This document shows positions 36,859 to 45,730 of a stretch of 64,000 bases of DNA, one piece after another. The stretch comes from Lachancea thermotolerans CBS 6340. Taxonomy: Eukaryota > Ascomycota > Saccharomycetes > Saccharomycetales > Saccharomycetaceae. The stretch covers positions 496,001 to 560,000 of the forward strand of contig NC_013078.1 in the NCBI RefSeq assembly GCF_000142805.1, in the 5' to 3' direction. Every line of letters starts with the position of its first letter. Position 1 is the stretch's first letter. Below the pieces are notes generated by a model, which saw only the letters and a program-made list of their open reading frames with translations, did no database searches and was not told the DNA's origin. The translations under genes were made by a program, and so were the position numbers.

Positions 36859-39402
36859 CTAGAGTGGCAGGATGCCTGGCAGATGTTCCTGCGTGGCGCC
36901 TCCTGCGTCAGCGCCTGCGCCCACCAGGTCTGGCTCTATTTCCTCGTCTACGCTCGAAAGAAGGGCTTCAGAACCAGCCCTTTTATTTGTACTGTCGACA
37001 GCGCGTGCTTCATCCGCCTCCCACTGCTCAGAAGCAACAGATTGCACATATGCAAGGTTATGGCCTGTCTCGAAGCAGAGTAGTCTGTTGCGTAGTGTTA
37101 CAGCTTGATTGAGACATATGCCCTTGTGGGACATAACATCTACAAGAGCGCTTCTGCTCATGCAGAACCAAGCTTCCGCGTCTGCCGTTGAAATTCTGCT
37201 GTTGTGTAGCGAAAGCGCCAGTTTGGCTAGTTTAGGAAACCGCCTCTGACTTCGTAGCCAGTATTTCAGAAAGTCTGCATTTTCATCAATAGGCTCTCCC
37301 ATGTACAACTCCCATTCAGAACGCGGATTCAGTTGCTTCTCGGAGAGGTTATGTAGCTCTTCTTCTGATGAGAGGTGCAAATTTGGCTGCTTCCTAGCTG
37401 TCGAAGGTTTGCTAACTTTTTTCGATATAGTATTTGATTCTTGGCGGCTTGGCCCAGCTCCGATGGTGGCCTGCACGCTCTCTGGCTTCAATGAGCTCTC
37501 CACGAAGCTGTACGCAAGCTGAAGGGACTGCTTTACGAAGGCTTGGTCCAATGCCTCAAGACCTTGGGCTTTGAATTGAGGCTGCAGCATGTGTGCAGCC
37601 CAATATGAAGGTTGTGTGTAAGCCCACTGCAGCTCTATGCTGAACAAGGAGCTGCATCTCGAAATGATACCGAGCACTGTGCTACGTACATCTTCCTCAA
37701 CTGCTGACAAGTCATTTTCTTCAAGCCCAGCAGTGGCCACATCTTGGGCTTCATAGATGCCGCTTAAAATACGATCGCAAGCCTGGAAATATTGATTTAT
37801 TTGTAAGTAGTAGCCAATACCGCGAGGTAGTGAGTTGGATAACCTCTCCTGTAAGGATTGAAGATAGTCTAAAATGGGTGTTATGGCTTTCACAAATAGC
37901 ACTATAGTGGAAATTTCCTCCGTTGTGTAACAGAAGTTTTCCCTGTCATCAGAATAAAAAACATTGTAGCTATTCTCCACATTAGCGTCGTAGAACGCGC
38001 GTATTACGGCATGATGTTGTACAAATGCACGCATCTTGTAGTAAAATTGAACAGATTTGTCACTATATTGCTGTCTTGTCAAAAAGGCAGCCAGGCTTCG
38101 GAATGCTCTTCTGACATAAAAATCTCCGTGTAGCTTCGCGACAAGACAATCAATACGAGAGGTGAGAGACTCAAAATGGGTACGGAAATTGTTAATTAGA
38201 ACATGAATAATTTCGTACAGGAGATGTCCTAAACTTTTGATTTCAGTTATATCGGCATCCCGGTTTATGAGACCCCTTTCCTTCAAATTAGATTCCAGGG
38301 CGTCTTTCGTTAAGATGATTTCATCGTCGTCTTTCAGGGTGAGGCTTTGGATTTTGTGACAAATGCCATAGTTTGATAGAATATCGGTAACAGTACAGGT
38401 GGCACCTTGTCCCACATCTGCAGCATTAATGAGCTCTAAAACGTGTACGCCAGGCCCAGTCCTTGCATTGACTGCCTGAAGTTTCAATGGCTGCTGTTCT
38501 GCTAGTGCCAGATTTGGGCAGAACGACGCCATAACTACTAGGAGGGCTTCGCCACTAGGGGATGGCATGGTCTCAATAAGCACATTAATATTTTCGGTAT
38601 CACTGAGTGCTTGTTTTAGCTGCTCTTCGAATTCACGGTGGTACTCGTCAAGTTTCAAGACCATCTCCTCCGCAGGCAGCACGATATCTGCATGGTTTAA
38701 ATTACAGGCGCTTAAAAATTGGGAGAAGGCGCCGGCAGTACTCAAAGGCAACAGAGTATCCACAAAGAAATTCAACTGCTTTGCGGGTGGTAGTTTGTTC
38801 TGAACAAGCGGAGCAAGCTCCTTACGCATGGCAAATGGCTTGCGCGAAGACGCGAGCGCAGTGTTTGCAGCTAGATTTAATGACGCTGTGGCTGTTACTC
38901 CCCCGGCACCAGACCTCCGCTGCGGCCTCCCAAGCAGGGTGTTGAAGAGTTCATAGTCGTCCTTGTGCCTCCGGCGCATGTGCTTGATAATGTTGGAGGT
39001 GTTGGCATGACCGTCAAACTTGAAGCGCAACTGGCAGTGCGAGTACTTGCATTGAGCGTATGGCTGCGCACGGGCAATTTTTGTTACCCATACGCCGTAA
39101 GGCGAGAGTCGCAGCCAGTTGTGGAATTTAGCGTAGGCCTTTGGGTCGTGATGGAGCTCGTTGACGTTTGGATCCAGGTTAGGCTGGGAACACGGATTGA
39201 TTGAAAACCTAGCGAAATCAAAACCGTAAGTCTCCCGGAAGCGCCGCTCCTGCTGCTGTGGATCATACTCTGCAGGCGACGCACTAGGTGAGGCATCCAC
39301 CGGGTGCCGATTCTGGTGTTGGTGTAGCTGGCCTATAGCTGCCGCAATAGTATCCTCGCTGGCTCCCACATGTGAAGTGTCAAGAGTTGCGCCAACAGGC
39401 AT
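36859..39402 (-). CDS. hAT-superfamily transposase-like protein, uninterrupted
   Basis: This 847-residue frame is intact. It has a BED-type zinc finger at about residues 108-150 (C118, C123, H141, H146 in QCKYSHC and KHMRRRH). The hAT C-terminal dimerisation region starts near residue 711 (FLKYWLRSQRRFPKLAKLAL) and includes STADAEAWFC, where E743 aligns with the Glu of the hAT S-A-x-x-E-R-x-F-S signature, though the following Arg is Ala here. The Asp residues of the catalytic triad could not be placed by eye. No terminal inverted repeats or 8-base target duplication were found. Related Rover/Roamer elements are known in Saccharomycetaceae. It could be a mobile element or a domesticated gene. 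The first ATG is 39402, after a TTG-opened frame. Confidence 0.85.
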   Translation of the reverse strand: MPVGATLDTSHVGASEDTIAAAIGQLHQHQNRHPVDASPSASPAEYDPQQQERRFRETYGFDFARFSINPCSQPNLDPNVNELHHDPKAYAKFHNWLRLSPYGVWVTKIARAQPYAQCKYSHCQLRFKFDGHANTSNIIKHMRRRHKDDYELFNTLLGRPQRRSGAGGVTATASLNLAANTALASSRKPFAMRKELAPLVQNKLPPAKQLNFFVDTLLPLSTAGAFSQFLSACNLNHADIVLPAEEMVLKLDEYHREFEEQLKQALSDTENINVLIETMPSPSGEALLVVMASFCPNLALAEQQPLKLQAVNARTGPGVHVLELINAADVGQGATCTVTDILSNYGICHKIQSLTLKDDDEIILTKDALESNLKERGLINRDADITEIKSLGHLLYEIIHVLINNFRTHFESLTSRIDCLVAKLHGDFYVRRAFRSLAAFLTRQQYSDKSVQFYYKMRAFVQHHAVIRAFYDANVENSYNVFYSDDRENFCYTTEEISTIVLFVKAITPILDYLQSLQERLSNSLPRGIGYYLQINQYFQACDRILSGIYEAQDVATAGLEENDLSAVEEDVRSTVLGIISRCSSLFSIELQWAYTQPSYWAAHMLQPQFKAQGLEALDQAFVKQSLQLAYSFVESSLKPESVQATIGAGPSRQESNTISKKVSKPSTARKQPNLHLSSEEELHNLSEKQLNPRSEWELYMGEPIDENADFLKYWLRSQRRFPKLAKLALSLHNSRISTADAEAWFCMSRSALVDVMSHKGICLNQAVTLRNRLLCFETGHNLAYVQSVASEQWEADEARAVDSTNKRAGSEALLSSVDEEIEPDLVGAGADAGGATQEHLPGILPL

Positions 39403-41131
39403 ACTAAAAGCGGGAATCAAGAATCACAAACGGGTTCGCTGGGCTTGCAAGCTTGCTCAGTGTGCTTCCAGTACTCGTCTGTTGTACTCATGATTATTAA
39501 ACCTTTCACGCGTGGTCGATGGTTAAGGGAAGACTTTTGTCTACACGTGACTTCCGTCTAGAACAGTAAAAAACGGAGATACCCGGTCCGTGATCCATGG
39601 AGCATCTGGCACAGATTGGTAGAATGCTTTTAGCTGCAGTTATGTTGCTCTCGACTTATGAAGGCTTTTCATCTCTCGCTGTGTGTTCGTCAAGGAAATG
39701 CGAGCGAGTCACGTGATAAGTGGAGGCAGGCCGGAGAGGCTCGTATCTGACTGCCTTCGGGCTCACCATCCAGCCAGGGCCCTGTGAGAGTATTCGCCGA
39801 GGCGATCGTCTACCATAGTGATGATGCGGCTCCACAATTTATTTTCATTGGAAGAAACATATTCCCGAAGCATGCTGCTCGAGAGGAACAAATCCATAAA
39901 CCTCGCTGAGCAACGCAAACAAAGTCTCTATAGCATTAGTTGTAACTTCATGGAGAACTGGCTCCGTTCGACGCACAAATAGCTTCAAAACTGTAGGCCC
40001 TGGTTGCCTTGCACGATACACAGAGTTTTTGAAGGTTCTGTCTCTACCATGAGCGCTGCCCCATTGTGCGGCTACAAGACTAAGATGAAAGTCGTTGAAA
40101 GATTTCTTGGAAGCTCCCCGATGCCATTCACAGCCTGGGCGGGGCTTTTTGTACCAGCTCATCACTGCCTCGCTTCAGCTTTTACGCGATATCTCCACCT
40201 CGGAGTTTTGTAGAGTATAGACTCCCCTCTGGGGGATATGAAACGATACCAGCAGCAACCAACACTTCCCTGACCAGGAGAGATAAGTTTTTGTTTTGCT
40301 CATAGAATACACTCGAGGCCTAGGAAGTAATCGAGGATCACAGAGCTCCTAGTGCTTGTGCGCCTGTCTTTTGGTGTTAATTACCGCAATGTGTATTCCC
40401 ACATACATACATCAGATGCCTATGGTATAGTTGTGCTGGTAGAAAGTCCTTGGGTGAGGTTACCTAGTTCTTCTGAGCTTTCAAATGTATGACAGAAAAT
40501 CTGTCCGGCTCAGTACTCTGGATCATCTGAGGCTGCTTATTTGGTGTAGTGGTGCACCCGCTGTCTGACGTAGATTTGCCACAGGTGGGAAGTCCTTGCA
40601 CGCTAAAACTCTACACACGACCCCTGTGCGAGGTACTGCGATTGAAGTGGTTGACTCACATTGGGATCATGCTAAGTGTTCTATCGTGGCGCGTGGTGTC
40701 ATTTACCTTATAGCGAGCTATTTGGTCTTGCACCCGCGAAAACAAATCTATTGCTAAAGTCTCTCTAATACGCATGCTTACCCACTCACGAACCCTTCCG
40801 TAATGAATACCTCGAGAGCGTCGGCGTGATACGCTCATGTTCTTCAATCCCGTAGCAGTGAATATACAAAAACAAAAGAATGAACTGGGCAACTTTTGAT
40901 ATGTAAGGAACTAACCCCAACTTGGTACCAGCTTTTGGAACACTTGCATTTCTGGAGCATCCCCACCTTTCTTTCTACCCGCTTGCCTATCGTAACGTAA
41001 CAATTAAGTTCACATAATATCATCTTTTCTCCCCGGACTTTTCAATATTACGACTGCTAAACCTATTCAAGCAGTGCTAACTCTAAAATTACCTTATCCT
41101 CCAGGCAGTGACGCGAGATGAGCCTCAAGAG
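39403..41131. other. Gene-free stretch within the accessory island
   Basis: The 1,729 bases show no recognisable gene. A 106-codon minus frame at 39845-40165 (ends in VYGFVPLEQHASGICFFQ) has no family I know, and smaller frames are unsupported. A TCACGTGATAAG composite of an E-box and a GATA motif lies near 39710. It may be decayed element sequence plus the promoter of the COS-like pseudogene. Confidence 0.45.
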
Positions 41132-42297
41132 ATGGAAAGAGCTTTCCTAGAGAACCTTGAGGGCTGCCAAGTGTTTACTCCCAAAATATACTTCAAAAAC
41201 AAAGCTTCATGGGAACTGACGCAAGTGGGAAGAATATCCTTTTTAGTCTTATGGGTGCTGCCCGGTCTGACTGGCTTGCTTAATGCAAATACTCATATTT
41301 ATAATGGAACAAGGCCAAAAGGGTTTTGGCATATATCGGCTTGCATTAATCTTATGATGCTCTTCCGGCCGCCACTGTTCGATATCGAAGAAGCTGTGAA
41401 GCTTCAGACCGACCAGTTGTGCAGGAGGTCCTCAAAGCTAATCCAGGTATGCAAGTCGAACGATGGAATCTGGTGGCACAGCGTCTCAACGAGCTCTTTC
41501 ATGCAGAAGGGCATTGGCGTACTGCCAGTTGTTTGTTCGATGGGCACATGTGTCACTTCCTGTTCAGGAGGCTGGTGGTTCATCCTGCAAAGCATCCTCT
41601 CGAAATTCGAAACAAGCATCTGGCGATGGGTGCGCGAGAAGGGGAAGTTTTAGTACCTGGATCCCCGGAGAGTGAGCCCAAAGAAGAAGCATATAGGTGT
41701 TATGAGGGCGGCACCCGCGAGCAGTGGGATACAAAGCCCAAAATTTCAAAGTGTGAAGGCTTCGACAAAATACACGGGAAGCTCCCGAGAGAAATTTTCG
41801 GGAGCAAGGTTGTGCGACAGCTTCCCGCGGTTGTGGCGGCTCTGTTCTAGGCCAGGGCTTTCGTTTTAATATTTGGCTTAAGTTACATTGGACTTGTAAT
41901 GGTTAGCCCAGTTATCACAATCTTTCGCATTGTACTTGCCATGGCGCTAAGCAATCTTTTTTTGGGGTTTGTGCTTTTCTCCCCTCTTAGGGATAACGGC
42001 TTGGGAGCTTCTGATCTTATGGACCTATGGACCACCATTGCTGCTGTTGAACCCCGTGGAGATACAAGAGGTTGGGACCGCATTGCAAGCTATATAAACG
42101 AATACCTGATCACTAATGGTGCACCTGGTCGCCTAGCGCAGTTCTACGACGGTGAAGACTGCATACAGAGGTTCAAGAAGAGGTATTCTGCGTCCCTACT
42201 CAAAAAGAAGCGGCGGGGAGGCGGTAAGTTTGAAGACCTGCGGTCCTAAATCGAGGCAGCTATGGATGCTGCCAGCGAGAAGCAAGCAGTGCTGGCT
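41132..42297 (+). pseudogene. Broken COS/DUP-family membrane protein gene
   Basis: The sequence is homologous throughout to the intact gene at 42970-44142. It starts at the equivalent ATG (MERAFLENLEGC) and keeps both DUP repeats: VLKANPGMQVERWNLVAQRLNELFHAEGHW and VEPRGDTRGWDRIASYINEYL. It is broken by a one-base deletion near 41415-41425, which shifts frame (LQTDQLC to EVLKANPG), by a TAG at 41848 where the sister has CAA, and by a TAA at 42247 where the sister has TAT. The residual similarity continues to about 42297. As a host gene family member it is a recent-looking pseudogene, since much of the sequence still aligns. Confidence 0.85.
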
Positions 42298-42969
42298 TGA
42301 GCCGTGGTCAGTAAAGTTTGGCACAGACGATATAAAGGTTTTACAGCACTTACACCCGTTATAAGAAACCACAAATCGTCACGGGTTAACAAGAATTAGA
42401 GAAAGTATGGGGCCAGAACAATTATTACCCACTTGCTGAAGATCGCCTCCTGATTTATACTCAACTGGACTTGTAGTCTTACTTGGAAATTTGGTGTATC
42501 TTCAGAAGTTGGCCGTGTATTGTCTGAACAAACATCTCTAAGCAAGCTTGCTGCTCCTACTGCTGGAACTCAGATCCTGAACAGGCGCTATCTATCCAAC
42601 GGTCTCACATGATTTTGTAGTCGAGTCGCTTGTGTAATGCAGCTTGCTCTCTGACCTGGTCTCTCGGTATGCCACTTCGCTTTTGAATACCAACAGAATT
42701 AATGGACCTAGGAAAGCTACGCTGGAAACCATTTATGCAGACTACACATTTCTCGGTACTTGTAAAAAAGTTGGACAACACAAACTCTTCTGTCTTGCGA
42801 GTGCTTTCCGTTTCATTATGTCCGCTCTCCGCTGACGTCATGGCAAACGTTCACATTTTGGTTCTTGGCTCGGACTTCTCATTATAAAACTAATACTTCA
42901 TGCTCGAGGAGAGCCAGGTCAAAGAAACTCTTCACACCCGACAAAAGAGCATATTACAAAACTCGAGAG
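42298..42969. other. Spacer between COS-like copies
   Basis: The 672 bases have no gene. Its last ~100 bases (from cggacttctc at 42871) resemble the ~100 bases in front of the pseudogene (cggacttttc at 41034), so the duplicated unit includes 5' flank. Confidence 0.6.
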
Positions 42970-44142
42970 ATGAGAGGAACTTTCAAAGAGGACCCTGAGG
43001 CTCATGAATTGCGAAACCCGAAAACACACTATAGAAACAAGGCCTCATGGGAGCTGGCGCAAATGGCTACAGGGCTCTCCATACCCAAGTGGATGTCTTC
43101 AGGGTTGATCATCTGTATGTTTATTGCGGCTCATGATGTATATTACGAACGCGCACCTGCAAGATCATGGCACCGTCAACAGTTGTACAATGTCCTCCTG
43201 TCCAGTTTTGCGATGCTCTTTGAGTCACCTTACCAAAAGATCAAACGGACTATTAAGCTTCAGATGGAGCAGTTATGCAGAGAGGTTCTTGAGGGAAATC
43301 CCGGGATGCAGATCGAACAGTGGGATTTGGTGGCACAGCGGCTCAACGACTTTTTGCACGCTGAGGGACATTGGCCCGTTACCAATCCTTTATTCGACGG
43401 GCACATGTGTCACTCCCTGTTCAGAAAGTTGGTAGTTCATCCTGTAAACAAGAAGCTTCTTGCAACGCGAGTCCAGCGCGCGACGGTGGATGCGCGAGAA
43501 GGAGAGCTGTCAACACGCACATCTGCAGCTAGTGAGCCCGCAAAAGATACCATCGCATGCTATGAGAGCGGTATGCGCGAGTGGTGGGCTAGGAACGCCA
43601 AACCTGAGAAACAGGAAGGTATTGATGTCGCGTGCAGGAAACTCCCGAAGGAAGTCGTTTGGAGCAAGGTTGGATGGCAGTTCTCTGTGGCTATGGCTGC
43701 TCTCGTCCAAACTAGGGCATTCATACCTATTTCATTTCTGAGTTTCATAGGGCTTGGAACGGTTTACTCAATCGACACAATATTTCGCCTTACCCCCGTG
43801 GTGCTGAGCAATGTCTTTTGGGGAATTATACTTTCTCCCGCTTTAAGGGATACTGACGTAAACGCCCGTGATCTCATGGAGCTGTGGGCCACTATTGTTG
43901 CCGTTGAGCCTCGCGGAGATACCAGCGAGTGGGACCGCGTTGCAAGCCACATGAACAAGTACCTGGTTACCGCTAGTGCAGCAGGCCGTGCAGCGCAGTT
44001 CTACGACGGTGAAAACTGTATGCAGAGGTTCAAGAAGTGGTATTCCGCGTCGCTGCTCCCAAAGGAGGGGCAGGTCGATGCCAGGTTCGAGGACCTGCAG
44101 CCCTATATAGAAGCGGCCATGGACGCTGCCAGTGAGGACTAA
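42970..44142 (+). CDS. COS/DUP-family membrane protein, intact
   Basis: The 390-residue protein has the two-repeat architecture of COS (DUP380) proteins. Two hydrophobic spans occur near residues 40-55 and 70-90, then the first DUP box (CREVLEGNPGMQIEQWDLVA, HMCHSLFRKLVVHP). Two further spans (FIPISFLSFIGLGTVYSI, TPVVLSNVFWGIIL) are followed by the second box (VEPRGDTSEWDRVASHMNKYL, FYDGENCMQRFKKWY). COS proteins act in endosomes to promote sorting of cargo into multivesicular bodies. The ATG at 42970 fits the homology; upstream frame is TTG-opened. In S. cerevisiae the family is mostly subtelomeric, but here it is internal, between BNI5/RPC10 and SKO1. Confidence 0.85.
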   Translation: MRGTFKEDPEAHELRNPKTHYRNKASWELAQMATGLSIPKWMSSGLIICMFIAAHDVYYERAPARSWHRQQLYNVLLSSFAMLFESPYQKIKRTIKLQMEQLCREVLEGNPGMQIEQWDLVAQRLNDFLHAEGHWPVTNPLFDGHMCHSLFRKLVVHPVNKKLLATRVQRATVDAREGELSTRTSAASEPAKDTIACYESGMREWWARNAKPEKQEGIDVACRKLPKEVVWSKVGWQFSVAMAALVQTRAFIPISFLSFIGLGTVYSIDTIFRLTPVVLSNVFWGIILSPALRDTDVNARDLMELWATIVAVEPRGDTSEWDRVASHMNKYLVTASAAGRAAQFYDGENCMQRFKKWYSASLLPKEGQVDARFEDLQPYIEAAMDAASED

Positions 44143-45730
44143 TTTAGCCGACCTCTCGGCTAGGCTAGCCTTGTCGGAGTCACCTCCACTATCCCAGACA
44201 CGCTCTTTCTGCGCAACACCTGCGGCGCGCAAATCGCCGACTTTCTCTTGTTGCCACGGTATTTAATTTTAAGATAAACGGCCTCGTTTGCTGATCCCGC
44301 CGCGTTACTAGCGTGACTAGAAAACCAGCGGTATTAAAGCCGGCTGTGACTATCTGCGCTACGTATCTTGTCAGCAATAACGCAGACTTCTACTCTCAGT
44401 GACGTGCTGAAGTCCGAGGCTGCTTCTGGAGCTTCCGCGAGCGTTCTGGAAAAGACGTTGGGTATTGCTGACCAAGTTCTTCGAAGACGTCATGATCCGC
44501 ACACGTGACTCAGTCGCATCTTCTCGGAGTTTAGTATAAGAAAATGGGGTTAGTTCGAGCGGTTCGGGACGTTGGGCGCGTTAGAGCGACATGTTGGAAC
44601 GGAGTACAGCGCGACTATCAGTCAAGGACGCGTCCGCTTCGCAATGTTTAACGCAAATGGAAATTCATGAACCGCACTGCGCCAGTCTTTGTAGCGACCT
44701 GGTTGGAGAGCTTTTTCGTGTGCAAAGCTCCCTGGCACAGACTAAACGCCCCACAAAGCCTCACAGAAAGAAGCCTCGAAGCATGATGCAAACATAGTGG
44801 CAACACAAGGGGGTGGGAGACGGCGACGTGGCCAATTGTCAGCGTAGCGCCACCATTCCCAGGGCATGAGAGCGGGCGCCGGGCTCGCGGCACCCGAGTC
44901 TCGTCCTGCCACCTACGCTTCTTGTCACGCGCCACTCGCGTCTCAGCACGGAACAGCCCGCTGTCGCGAGCGCCAGGCTCTGAAGCCCGCGGCGGCCGCC
45001 GTCGCGGTGCTGGCGCTGGCGCTTTGGAACTTGGCACGTGCGTCACGTGCCCGCGTCTCGTACCTCACTTTACACGCACATGAGGCCACAGCGGTGGCTT
45101 TCTCGTCACGTGCCTAGCACGTGCGTCTCGAATATCTTTTGGTCACGTGCCTCGAATCTACTCAACCGTTACCTGTTCGTGTTACGTGATTCTGATGCAG
45201 CGCATTGTGTACGAGCGTTGTGATCTGCGCTCCTCCCGGCAGACCCTAGTTTCTCTACACCGTGCGGATTCGCAGCGTATTGTGGTGCGTACTAGCGTGG
45301 CAATTGTCCTACTGCCTTAAGCCCAGCTTCTCGCATCCTGCGCACCCCAGTTCGCTGCATTCACCGCGATTGCTTCGGTGAGTATTTTTTCGAGTCGCTT
45401 TATAAGAATCGATAACATGAAAAAAGAATGAACGAGTGCCAAACAGGTACAGCACTGCAGAGAAAGTGTCACGCTCATTCGTACTGGCTCAGACACACGC
45501 TCGCGCTCATCACACGCTCAAGTTCACCCACCGGCCAGCTGGGGACATATTGCAGTGCGAAACACGTTCCTGCATCTACCGTTTTGTCGTCTAGTGCACG
45601 CACCGATTACAGAGTCGCACCAGAGCGAGCGCAGCTGTCAGCCACGAGAAGTTCGCTACCCGCCGCCCGAGCGCAGGAGACCGTGGCAGCTACGTACCGC
45701 CAGGCACAGCCCGTCACCAGTCCGTCCGCG
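44143..45730. other. Long SKO1 upstream region
   Basis: The 1,588 bases contain five CACGTG boxes in 115 bases (45035-45149), a GC-rich section (44870-45060), and TATA-like sequence (ctttataag near 45400). An ATG at 45428 opens a frame that joins SKO1 in frame 101 codons before the chosen start, and a 4-codon ORF at 45417-45431 overlaps it. No other gene was found. Confidence 0.5.
45035..45149. promoter_or_regulatory. Cluster of five CACGTG boxes upstream of SKO1
   Basis: CACGTG occurs at 45035, 45044, 45107, 45118 and 45144; three of the five read TCACGTG. The cluster lies 580-700 bases upstream of the SKO1 start chosen here. Candidate binders are Cbf1, Pho4 and Tye7-type bHLH factors. Confidence 0.75.

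Noticed and set aside
36695-39700. Inverted short match (accgggt near 36738 and acccggt near 39583) as transposon ends
   Set aside because: Seven bases without further extension and without an 8-base target duplication is within chance; hAT ends usually start with CA.
39845-40165. A 106-codon minus frame in the accessory gap
   Set aside because: It has no recognisable family, and its codon content is unremarkable. It may be a remnant but cannot be supported as a gene.
40900-41131. A possible 5' intron before the COS-like pseudogene (GCTAAC, then CCAG)
   Set aside because: The intact sister shows no equivalent convincing branch and 3' site at the same place, and no 5' exon was found.
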